A stretch of DNA of 26,105 bases, from contig DASRIC010000060.1 in NCBI GenBank assembly GCA_035650215.1, forward strand, positions 1 to 26,105. Direction: 5' to 3'. Shown here in pieces: positions 6,479 to 13,208 of this stretch. This stretch comes from JACVRW01 sp035650215. GTDB taxonomy: Bacteria > Actinomycetota > Thermoleophilia > Solirubrobacterales > Thermoleophilaceae. How positions within the stretch are numbered: position 1 is the stretch's first letter; the number at the start of each line of letters is the position of its first letter. Position numbers and translations under genes: made by a program. Below the pieces are notes generated by a model, which worked only from the letters and a program-made list of their open reading frames with translations, searched no databases and was not told where the DNA came from.

Positions 6479-6775
6479 GCGTACAACGCCCTCGCCGAGC
6501 CGCACCGAAGGCAGATTCTCGACCTGCTGCGCGAGCGGGAGCGCCCCGTCGGAGAGCTGGTGGACCGGCTCGCGCTCAGCCAGCCCGGAGTCTCCAAGCA
6601 CCTCAAGGTCCTACGCGGCGCTGGTCTCGTCACGGTGCGGGCCGACGGCAAGCGGCGTCTGTATGCGCTGCGAGCCGAGCCGCTCGCCGAGGTGGACGCC
6701 TGGCTTGCGCGCTATCGCGCGTTCTGGTCTGAGCGCCTCGACGACCTGCAACGACACTTGGAGGCCAACCCATGA
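6464..6775 (+). CDS. ArsR-family winged-helix repressor, 103 aa
   Basis: Compact ArsR/SmtB-type protein: ALAEPHRRQILDLLRE at residues 7-22, the recognition region LALSQPGVSKHLKVLRGAG at about 37-55, then the wing VTVRADGKRRLYAL. It lacks the cysteine clusters of metal sensors, so it belongs to the non-metal subgroup commonly paired with AHSA1/SRPBCC proteins. No ribosome site precedes the ATG, and the start lies within a dyad, so the mRNA is probably leaderless. Its stop overlaps the next start as ATGA, giving a coupled two-gene operon under autorepression. The ligand is unknown. Confidence 0.92.
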   Translation: MSQVSAYNALAEPHRRQILDLLRERERPVGELVDRLALSQPGVSKHLKVLRGAGLVTVRADGKRRLYALRAEPLAEVDAWLARYRAFWSERLDDLQRHLEANP

Positions 6776-7311
6776 TGGACGGAACCCTGGAGATCATCGA
6801 CGGGCGCCCCGCGCTGCGCTTCGAGCGCTACCTCGCTCACTCCGTCGAGCGGGTATGGCGTGCCGTCAGCGAGCCCGCCGAGCTCGAGCGCTGGTTTCCC
6901 GCCGCGGCAGACTGGACCCCCGCCCCTGGCGAGACCTTCGAGGCCGCCGGGATGACCGGGGAGGTGACCGACGTCGACGTGCCGCGCCGCCTCGCCTGGA
7001 CCTTCAACGGCGAGCTCTACAGCTTCGAGCTATTCGCCCACGAAGCGGGCTGCCTGCTCGTCTTCACGCACGTGATGAACGACCGCGCGCTCGCCGCCCA
7101 GACCGCAGCGGGCTGGGAAAGCTACTTCTCGCGGCTCGAGCCGCACCTCGCTGGTGGCTTTGTCTCCGAAGAGGAGTCACACGAGCCCTGGGAGGAAGTC
7201 CACGAGCACTACGCGCAGCGCTTCGAGCTCGATCCCACCCCGGGCCGACGCTTCGCTGCAGCCCTCCGTGCCGGCCAGCGGGACGCAGACCAGGCCCAAT
7301 CGCAGACCTGA
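6772..7311 (+). CDS. SRPBCC/AHSA1-domain protein, 179 aa
   Basis: The protein follows the AHSA1 (Activator of Hsp90 ATPase 1-like) pattern of the START/SRPBCC superfamily: RFERYLAHSVERVWRAVSEP, ELERWFPA, the central beta sheet (TGEVTDVDVPRRLAWTFNGE, CLLVFTHVM), and a C-terminal helix with GWESYFSRLEPHLAG. The fold forms a hydrophobic pocket for a small ligand or lipid. It overlaps ArsR by 4 bp, a very common pairing in Actinobacteria, which suggests the SRPBCC protein handles the compound sensed by the repressor. The C-terminus is longer than in many relatives, with a polar tail after residue 150. ATG codons at 6772 and 6775 are both possible starts. Confidence 0.9.
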   Translation: MMDGTLEIIDGRPALRFERYLAHSVERVWRAVSEPAELERWFPAAADWTPAPGETFEAAGMTGEVTDVDVPRRLAWTFNGELYSFELFAHEAGCLLVFTHVMNDRALAAQTAAGWESYFSRLEPHLAGGFVSEEESHEPWEEVHEHYAQRFELDPTPGRRFAAALRAGQRDADQAQSQT

Positions 7312-7770
7312 CCACTCGCACGAGCCGCCGCTCACCCAGGCGCGGTACCTGACGCTCCGCACCCTTGCGAGCGAGGAGGCACCGCGCACGAGTGAGCCGG
7401 CGCCGAGGTGGGCCGGCGCATGGTGGGGCCGCCCCGACAACGGCGGCGCCCCGACGGCAGGGAGGACGCCAACCTGGGCGGCCGCGCGTACCCGCCTCCC
7501 CCGGCACGCCGCAGATGCGGCGCGCCGGGGCATGGCGCACGGCGGTCCGTTACCGGACGCGAGGCGGAGGCGGCCCCCCTTTGGGCCCCGGGGCAGTAAC
7601 GGGCCGCGCCCCGGGATTCGTCCGCCGACCGCGACGCTCGCGGGCCGCGGAGGTAGCGCAAACCCGCTTGTTGGTCTATAGCTTGAACGTGGTTGAGCAG
7701 GATCTCGCGCTCGAAGTCCCCATAAACCTGGCCCCTCACGGGGGCCGGTAGATGGAGGGATGACCAGAAA
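7312..7770. other. Long non-coding gap between SRPBCC gene and second LAL regulator
   Basis: About 460 bases of extremely GC-rich DNA with no gene I can support on either strand. Open frames exist on both strands but read as arginine/proline/glycine-rich shadows. Near 7670-7720 composition relaxes (TTGGTCTATAGCTTGAACG), a likely place for the promoter of the downstream regulator. Coding-like scraps on both strands in 7660-7740 could be debris of a lost gene, but I cannot name one. Confidence 0.4.
7728..7748 (+). promoter_or_regulatory. Hairpin just before the second LAL gene
   Basis: CTGGCCCC (7728-7735) pairs with GGGGCCGG (7741-7748), 8 bp with one G-T wobble and a 5-base loop TCACG. It ends six bases before the GGAGGGA ribosome site (7754-7760), so it may shape the leader or act as a weak terminator for read-through. 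Confidence 0.4.
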
Positions 7771-10626
7771 GTGTCCGGCGTGGAGGTCCCCGACTCACGG
7801 GTGGTGCCGCTCAGCGCCGAGGCGGTCACGCTCGCTGAGCGCGATGCCCCGCTCGCACTGATCTCCCGCGCGCTGGCGGACGCCGGGCGTGGCCGAGGCT
7901 CGGTGCTCGCGCTCGAGGGCGGCTACGGACTCGGAAAGTCCAGCCTCATCGACTTCGGCCTCGCGCGCGCGCGCCGTGAGAAGATGATCGTCCTCGAGGC
8001 GCGCGGCCGCGAACCCGAGCAGGACTTCGCGTACGCCGTGGTGCTCCAGCTCTTCGAGGAGCGGGTAGCGCGCGCCTCCGGCGGTCGCCGGCGGATGCTG
8101 CTCGGTCCCGCTCGGATGGCCGCGCCGCTCTTCGAGTCGGGTCCCCGGGACATCGGTCCGGAGCGGTCGTTCTCCGTCTTCCACGGGCTCTACTGGCTGT
8201 GCGCGAACCTTGCCGGGGAGCGCCCGCTCGCGCTCATCGTGGACGACGCCGACCTTGCCGACGCGGCGAGCCTGCGCTTCCTCCTCTACCTCACCGAGCG
8301 GATCCGTCCGCTGCCGATGGCGCTGGTGCTGTCCGCCGGGTCGGCGCTGCGCTGCGCCGACGCGGCCGTGCTTCGCGAGGTCACTCAGCACCGGGCGACC
8401 ACGAAGCTGCGGATCGCCCCGCTCACCCCGGATGGCACGGCCCGCTGCCTTCGCCGGTCGCCGCTCGCGGACGCCGATCAGAGATTCTGCCAAGCCGTGC
8501 ACGAGGCCACCGCAGGCAACCCGTTGATGATCCACGCGCTGGCCGAGTTGCTGGCCGATGCGGGCACGAAGCCCGTGGACGGCGCGAGCGGCCTCGTGGC
8601 GAGCTCCGCGCCGCCGGCGCTCAGCGCGGCCGTGCTCTCGCGCATCCGCCCGCTCGGGAGGTCCGCGGAGCGGCTGCTGCGAGCGGCCGCGCTGCTGGGC
8701 GACTCGGCCGAGCTGCGTCTCGCGGCCGGGCTGGCGGGCCTCGAGTTGAGCGCGGCCGCCGTGGCCGCCGACCAGCTCGTGCACGCCGGCCTGCTCTCCC
8801 CCGCGGAGCGCCTGACGTTCGTTCACCCGATCGTGAGCCGCGCGGTCGAGGCCGACCAGCCCCCCGGCGAGCACGCCGAGGCCCACCGGCGGGCGGCCCA
8901 GCTCCTCGCCGACGACGACGCTCCGGTCGAGGTCGTGGCCGGGCACCTGCTCGAGTCAACGCGCAGCGGGAGCGGCTGGGTGGTCGACGCGCTGCTCGAG
9001 GCCGCCGCCGACGCGCTCGCGCGCGGCCTTCCGGCCGACGCGGTCCGGTACCTCAGCCGCGCGTTCGAGGAGCCCCCGCCGCGCGGGCGGCGCGCCCAGG
9101 TGCTGCTCGAGCTCGGCCGAGCGGAGGCCGCCGCCGGAAACCCGCGCGCGGCCGACCGGCTGAGCGAGGCGGCGGAGCGCCTGCCCGACCCCGTGGAGAG
9201 GGCGCGCGCGGCGCTCGAGTCGGGGCACATGCTGTTCGCCCTCGGTCGTCCCGACGAGGCGTCGGACGCGTTCGCGAGCCGGCTCGAAGACCTCCAGGCC
9301 GAGACGACCGCGGTGCGTGCTCGCCTCGACGCGGCCCTCGCCGCCGTGTCCCAGCTCGAGGCGATGCGCTCCGGGGTCCCTGCTCGCCCCGAGCGTCCCG
9401 CCCCGCCGGAGGACACCCCGGCGGCCCGGGCCGAGCTCGCGCAGCGCGCGCTCGAGGGCGCGCTGCGCGGGGACGCGCGCGATGAGGTGCGCGACCTGGC
9501 AGAACGGGCGCTCGCCCGGGGCGCGCTCCTCGACGACACGGCCGCGGACGGGATCTCTTACTACCTCGCCGTCGCCGCCCTGACGCTCGCCGAGGAGCTC
9601 CAGACCTCCGAGCTCGCGCTCACGGCGGCACTCGAGGAGGCGCGCTCGCGCGGCTCGACGCTGGGCGTGGCCACCGCGTCCGCGTTCAGGAGCTTCGCGA
9701 TCCTTCGCCGCGGGCGCGTGGGCGAGGCTGCCGCCGACGCCCGGATCGCCCTCGCCAAGGAGCAGCAGGGTTGGCGACTCGGCGGGTCCGGTGCTCGCTG
9801 GGTGCTGTGCGAAGCGGCGCTCGAGCTCGACGAGATCGAGGCCGCCGAGCGCGTGGTGGAGGAGAGCCTGCGCGGCGCGGCGCGCGGAAGCGCGGCGTGG
9901 CTGGCGGCCCTTGCCGGGCGCGGCCGGCTTGCGCTCGCACAGGGTCGGGGCGAGGCGGCGTTCGAGGCGTTCGCCGAGTGCGGCGACGGCCTCGAGTCGC
10001 TAGGAGTCACGAACCCGGCTCTCATCCCCTGGCGCTCCGCGGCCGGCCTGGCGGCGTCGGTGCTCGGGGACCGGTCGGAGGCGCTCCGGCTCGTCGAGGC
10101 GGAGCTGGCGGTGGCCGAGCGCTTCGGCGCGGGCGGGGCGATCAGCCGGGCGCTGCGCGCGCTCGGCGCCGTCAAGACCGGCGAGGGCGCGCTCGAGGCA
10201 TTCGAGGAGGCGGTGAGGAGAACCGAGACTTCGCAGGCCGCGCTCGAGCGCGCCAAGGCGCTCGTGTTCTACGGCGCGGCGCTGCGCAGGAGCGGGCGGC
10301 GGCGGGACGCTCGCGAGCCGCTCCGCCAGGGCTTGCTCGTCGCGGAGGGATGCGGAGCGCTCGGGCTCGTGAAGTTCGCGAAGTCCGAGACCATGGCCGC
10401 GGGGGCGAGACCGCGCCGCAGGGCGCTACAGGGGCTCGAGTCGCTCACCCCGCGCGAGCATCAGGTCGCCGTGCTGGCGGCGGAGGGGAAGTCGAATCGC
10501 GAGATCGCGGAAATGCTCTTCGTCACGGTGAAGACGGTCGAGTGGCACCTGAAGCACGCGTACACCAAGCTCGGCGTGGGATCGCGCCGCGATCTGCCGC
10601 GGGTCGTCCTGGACGCCGGGGACTAG
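7771..10626 (+). CDS. LAL-type LuxR transcriptional regulator with AAA ATPase domain, 951 aa
   Basis: Second large LuxR-type ATPase regulator. The start is GTG at 7771, preceded by GGAGGGA at good spacing. An AAA_16 region occupies roughly residues 20-300: the P-loop is GGYGLGKSS at 50-58 and Walker B-like LALIVDDADLAD lies near 152-163. The long helical middle (about 380-870) is rich in Ala/Glu/Leu TPR-like repeats. The LuxR HTH is at about 889-945 (LTPREHQVAVLAAEGKSNRE through KTVEWHLKHAYTKLGVGSR). The P-loop has a tyrosine where many relatives have glycine or alanine, but the essential GKS is kept. It is diverged from the first LAL protein, so this is not a recent duplication. The target is unknown. 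Confidence 0.92.
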   Translation: MSGVEVPDSRVVPLSAEAVTLAERDAPLALISRALADAGRGRGSVLALEGGYGLGKSSLIDFGLARARREKMIVLEARGREPEQDFAYAVVLQLFEERVARASGGRRRMLLGPARMAAPLFESGPRDIGPERSFSVFHGLYWLCANLAGERPLALIVDDADLADAASLRFLLYLTERIRPLPMALVLSAGSALRCADAAVLREVTQHRATTKLRIAPLTPDGTARCLRRSPLADADQRFCQAVHEATAGNPLMIHALAELLADAGTKPVDGASGLVASSAPPALSAAVLSRIRPLGRSAERLLRAAALLGDSAELRLAAGLAGLELSAAAVAADQLVHAGLLSPAERLTFVHPIVSRAVEADQPPGEHAEAHRRAAQLLADDDAPVEVVAGHLLESTRSGSGWVVDALLEAAADALARGLPADAVRYLSRAFEEPPPRGRRAQVLLELGRAEAAAGNPRAADRLSEAAERLPDPVERARAALESGHMLFALGRPDEASDAFASRLEDLQAETTAVRARLDAALAAVSQLEAMRSGVPARPERPAPPEDTPAARAELAQRALEGALRGDARDEVRDLAERALARGALLDDTAADGISYYLAVAALTLAEELQTSELALTAALEEARSRGSTLGVATASAFRSFAILRRGRVGEAAADARIALAKEQQGWRLGGSGARWVLCEAALELDEIEAAERVVEESLRGAARGSAAWLAALAGRGRLALAQGRGEAAFEAFAECGDGLESLGVTNPALIPWRSAAGLAASVLGDRSEALRLVEAELAVAERFGAGGAISRALRALGAVKTGEGALEAFEEAVRRTETSQAALERAKALVFYGAALRRSGRRRDAREPLRQGLLVAEGCGALGLVKFAKSETMAAGARPRRRALQGLESLTPREHQVAVLAAEGKSNREIAEMLFVTVKTVEWHLKHAYTKLGVGSRRDLPRVVLDAGD

Positions 10627-10668
10627 CGGCGCCCCGTCGGGTCGGGCCTGTACATTCCCTGTTGGCCT

Positions 10669-10690
10669 GGTGCCGACCTTCGGCGGCACC
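10669..10690 (+). terminator. Hairpin after the second LAL regulator
   Basis: GGTGCCG (10669-10675) and CGGCACC (10684-10690) form a perfect 7-bp stem over an 8-base loop (10676-10683), 43 bases past the stop codon. It is followed by TCCCCC rather than T residues. It separates the regulator from the small RHH-like gene. Confidence 0.55.
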
Positions 10691-10737
10691 TCCCCCAACA
10701 TGTTCTCCGAACCTGCAAGCGAGAGAATCGGGCTGCC

Positions 10738-11115
10738 GTGCGCCGTTCCCTGACCCTCGAGGTGGGCGCGTTCGGCCGCTCCGCCCTGCGCGACGAGACA
10801 CGCCGTCTCGACCTGTCGGTTGAGGAGTTCGTGGCCGGAGCCGCGCGCTACTTGCTCGCCGAAGACGACGCTGAGCGACCCGCGCGCCGGCTGCCGGACG
10901 CGAACGTCCGGGCGCAGGCGGAGGCCGTCGACGTCGACCTGGACCTCGAGATGGGGACGTGGCGGGCGCTCGATGCCGAGTGCCGCCGGCAGGGTGTGAC
11001 GCGGGAGGAGCTCCTCGTGCACGCCGTGCTCTTCCTGATTGCCGATCTGGAGTCGGGGCGCGTGTCGCACCGGCTCGTGGGCCGGAGCGCCGGCCGGGCG
11101 AGCTCCGACCGTTAG
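10738..11115 (+). CDS. Small protein with two ribbon-helix-helix-like halves, 125 aa
   Basis: The GTG at 10738 begins MRRSLTLEVGAFGRSALRDE. The protein contains two similar segments: residues 5-44 (LTLEVGAFGRSALRDETRR, then LDLSVEEFVAGAARYLLAED) and residues 66-105 (DVDLDLEMGTWRALDAECRR, then QGVTREELLVHAVLFLIADL). Each has a short beta strand, a helix ending in a basic pair, a turn with V-[ST]-x-E-E, and a second helix: the RHH (Arc/MetJ) pattern. One chain could thus fold as a single-chain pseudo-dimer that binds DNA. No toxin gene is adjacent; the next gene is a convergent sigma factor 12 bp away. No clear ribosome site is seen. Function is inferred only. Confidence 0.65.
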   Translation: MRRSLTLEVGAFGRSALRDETRRLDLSVEEFVAGAARYLLAEDDAERPARRLPDANVRAQAEAVDVDLDLEMGTWRALDAECRRQGVTREELLVHAVLFLIADLESGRVSHRLVGRSAGRASSDR

Positions 11116-11127
11116 CCGAGCCGGGGC

Positions 11128-11790
11128 TCAGCCGCGCGCCGTGACCGGCGCCGCGTCGAGCTCGCGCAGGGCGGCCTGAAGGGCGCTGCGGCCGCGGTGA
11201 TGTAGGCCGTGGACGGAGCCCTCCGTCTTGCCGAGGCGCTCCGCGATCTCGCCCGGTGTCAGACCGGCGATGTGACGCATGACCAGGACCTTGCGCTGGT
11301 CCTCGGGAAGCCGCTCCAATGCCTCGCGCAGGCACTGGGCGCGGTCGAATGCCACTTGGTCGTCGCCGTCGTCGCTCGTGCGAACCACCTCGAACGGGAT
11401 TTGCCGGCGGCTGCGTATGTGGTCGAGGGCGACGTTGCGGGCGACCCGGAGGATCCATGCGGCGAACGGGACGTCGCGGCGCTCGTACTTGCGGATCGCG
11501 GTCATCAGCTTCGCGAACACGTTCTGCGTGATGTCCTCGGCCTCGTCGGGGTTGCGCACGATGCTCCGCACATAGCCGCAGACGTCGTCGGCGTAGCGCA
11601 CGTAGAGGAAGTGGAGCGCGCTCATGTCGCCCTCCTTCGCGCGGGCCACGGCGCGGTACACGAGAGCATCGTCGGCGTCGCGCGCGTCGGCACGGGCGAA
11701 GCGCAGGGGCGGGTTTGGGCGGCCGGGGGAAGAGGTTTGAATCATCTGTCGTCCGTTGTCGCGGACGGTGCGCCGGTCTGACGGCGGCAT
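11128..11790 (-). CDS. ECF-type RNA polymerase sigma factor, 205-220 aa
   Basis: Sigma-70 region 2 is clear (LHFLYVRYADDVCGYVRSIV, DEAEDITQNVFAKLMTAIRK, PFAAWILRVARNVALDHIRS), as is region 4 (LERLPEDQRKVLVMRHIAGL, then TPGEIAERLGKTEGSVHGLH). Regions 3 and 1 are absent, as in the ECF group. Two starts are possible, 11790 (MPPSD) and 11745 (MIQTSS); neither has a strong ribosome site. The N-terminal extension before region 2 is polar. No anti-sigma gene flanks it, unlike many ECF loci. A dyad at 11834-11853 lies upstream of the start and could control it. The genes it serves cannot be told from the window. Confidence 0.92.
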   Translation of the reverse strand: MPPSDRRTVRDNGRQMIQTSSPGRPNPPLRFARADARDADDALVYRAVARAKEGDMSALHFLYVRYADDVCGYVRSIVRNPDEAEDITQNVFAKLMTAIRKYERRDVPFAAWILRVARNVALDHIRSRRQIPFEVVRTSDDGDDQVAFDRAQCLREALERLPEDQRKVLVMRHIAGLTPGEIAERLGKTEGSVHGLHHRGRSALQAALRELDAAPVTARG

Positions 11791-11833
11791 CTCGGGGAGT
11801 AAGTGACCCTACGCGAAGTGCCGGGCAGGTCGC

Positions 11834-11853
11834 ACTAGGGGAGCCACCCTAGT
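11834..11853. promoter_or_regulatory. Dyad upstream of the sigma factor gene
   Basis: ACTAGGG (11834-11840) and CCCTAGT (11847-11853) are perfect inverted halves with a 6-base centre, 44 bases upstream of the first possible sigma-factor start. The DNA around it is less GC-rich than its surroundings, as promoters here tend to be. It is a good operator candidate for a dimeric regulator of this gene. Confidence 0.5.
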
Positions 11854-12057
11854 CTTTCGCAAATACGGCAATCACGGTGGAATAACGGATGAACTGCCTA
11901 CCCCTTTCGTGTGTGCGTAAGTCCCAGTCACGGGGTAACACATTCGCGGCGGCTTCAAGGTAGCCAAAGGGCGGCGCTTAACAGCCTACGACTTGGAGAT
12001 TCCCCCCACAGGAGTCCCAACCTCAGTCGCGGGCGCGCGCCGCCCTCGTTCATCAAC
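11854..12057. other. Intergenic upstream region of the sigma factor
   Basis: No gene seen. The stretch is relatively AT-rich near 11855-11960 (for example AAATACGGCAATCACGG and GGAATAACGG), in keeping with promoter DNA for the minus-strand sigma gene. I cannot assign a confident -35/-10 pair. Confidence 0.4.
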
Positions 12058-12097
12058 GGACGCCGGTCCGGCGTGCTTTCGCGCCGGGCCGGCGTCC
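12058..12097 (-). terminator. Long hairpin, terminator of the SnoaL-like gene
   Basis: GGACGCCGGTCCGGCG (12058-12073) pairs with CGCCGGGCCGGCGTCC (12082-12097): 15 of 16 positions pair around an 8-base loop. It lies 8 bases past the stop codon of the minus-strand gene ending at 12106. It is the strongest stem-loop I noticed in the window. Confidence 0.75.
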
Positions 12098-12105
12098 GCC
12101 GCCCC

Positions 12106-12552
12106 CTACGTCTGGGGGATCACGCCGAGCTGCTTGAGGGCGGTCACCCCGTCGTCGAGGCCGATCTCCTCGGTGATAAGTCCGTCCTCGACCTTGAGCA
12201 CGGTGGTACCGGTGAACTCCATCCGCTTGCCCGTTGCCGGCGGCAGGGATCCGAGCGGGATGTCGTCGAACGCGTCGCCGGTGTGGGTGCCCCCGCCCTT
12301 CCACTGACCGACCACGTAGTCGCCCTCGGCGACCAGGTCGGCGGTGCCCTCGAAGCCCAGGTCGGGGAACGCCGCGCGGAACCTGGCGGCGAACTCGCGC
12401 ACCTCGTCCCTGCCTCGGCAGGGCTCGTGCATCGAGTACTCGAAGCGGATGTCGGGGGCGGCCAGCTCGTCGATCACCTCGGGGTTGTGGTCGTCGCCCC
12501 AGAACTCGGTGAACCAGCGTCCAACGACTTCCTTGTTGCCTTCAGCGGACAT
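12106..12552 (-). CDS. SnoaL-like / ester cyclase family protein, 148 aa
   Basis: NTF2-like fold of the SnoaL type: NKEVVGRWFTEFWGDDHNPE at the N-terminus, DELAAPDIRFEYSMHEPCRG, VREFAARFRAAFPDLGFEGT, then a DYVVGQWKGGGTHTG strand and FTGTTVLKVEDGLITEEI. Length and order match SnoaL/ester cyclase proteins, whose conical fold encloses a small hydrophobic ligand. Characterised members close rings in polyketide synthesis, but most isolated members have no known substrate, and no polyketide genes are present here. The ATG at 12552 follows GCGAGG. It is divergent from the decayed hydrolase starting at 12638 and may once have shared its control region. Confidence 0.87.
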   Translation of the reverse strand: MSAEGNKEVVGRWFTEFWGDDHNPEVIDELAAPDIRFEYSMHEPCRGRDEVREFAARFRAAFPDLGFEGTADLVAEGDYVVGQWKGGGTHTGDAFDDIPLGSLPPATGKRMEFTGTTVLKVEDGLITEEIGLDDGVTALKQLGVIPQT

Positions 12553-12637
12553 GCGTGACCTCGCTTCTCGGGAATGACACACACCAGGGAAACGAGCCGG
12601 GGTTGGCGGGCGTGAGATCTTCTCTGGACCGGGAGTC

Positions 12638-13150
12638 ATGGCTGACGGCGTGATCGACACGCCCGGCGCGCGGATCTTCGCGCGCCGCGAGGGATCGGGG
12701 CCGCCCCTGCTGCTGCTCCATGCGCCTGGTGGTGGGCGCCCCCGAGGCGGTGATCGACGACGCGCTCGGCGGCGGCTGGGGCACCCCGGCGGACGTGTTC
12801 GACGACGGCGTGCGCGCGGCCTACCTCGCCCAGCTGCGCGCCCCCGATCGCGTGCATTCCATCTGCGAGGAGTACCGGGCGGCGGCGTCGATCGACCGCG
12901 AGCACGACCGCGCCGACCGGCTCGCCGGCCGCCGGATCGCGGCTTCGCTGCTGGCGCTCTGGAGCCGGGAGGGGCCTCTGTCGACCTGGTACGCCGACGA
13001 GGGCGGGCACTCACCCTCTGGCGCGAGCTCGCCGACGACGTGGCTGGACGGGCGCTCGACGGCGGCCACTTCTTCCCGGAGGAGCGTCCGGCCGAGACCG
13101 CGACGGAGCTGGGGCGATTCTTCGTCTCGGAGGCGCCCGGTTTGACTTGA
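12638..13150 (+). pseudogene. Decayed alpha/beta hydrolase, haloacetate-dehalogenase-like
   Basis: The N-terminus (DTPGARIFARREGSGPPLLL) is that of an alpha/beta hydrolase. At about 12719-12735 the reading passes into another frame and jumps to the C-terminal third of a haloacetate-dehalogenase-like protein (VHSICEEYRAAASIDREHDR, ADRLAGRRIAASLLALW). Near 13009 a single missing base returns the frame to the end (LTLWRELADDVAGRALDGGH, FFPEERPAETATELGRFF). Family members have about 290 residues; roughly 120 codons are missing, including the nucleophile region (GHDRGGR in relatives). The catalytic-histidine motif GGHFFPEE remains. The product cannot be active. The MFS exporter follows but has its own promoter. 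Confidence 0.8.
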
Positions 13151-13172
13151 AGCCCGCTTGAGGGCGTACCCT
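13142..13172 (+). promoter_or_regulatory. MerR-type promoter (19-bp spacer with dyad) for the exporter
   Basis: The -35 is TTGACT (13142-13147) and the -10 is TACCCT (13167-13172), separated by 19 bp. The spacer holds an imperfect dyad, CTTGAAG-CCCG-CTTGAGG. An overlong spacer with a central dyad is the signature of promoters twisted into activity by MerR-family regulators. A near-identical element occurs at 18200-18230. No MerR gene is in the window. Confidence 0.6.
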
Positions 13173-13208
13173 GTTCGGTTTGGCATTCTCGAATCGAAAG
13201 GTGAGGTT

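Noticed and set aside
10738..11790. Toxin-antitoxin module made of the RHH-like protein and its neighbour
   Set aside because: The neighbour is a sigma factor in convergent orientation, and no toxin-like gene is present.
12106..12552. Polyketide biosynthetic cluster inferred from the SnoaL-like gene
   Set aside because: No synthase, tailoring or resistance set surrounds it; isolated SnoaL-like genes are common.
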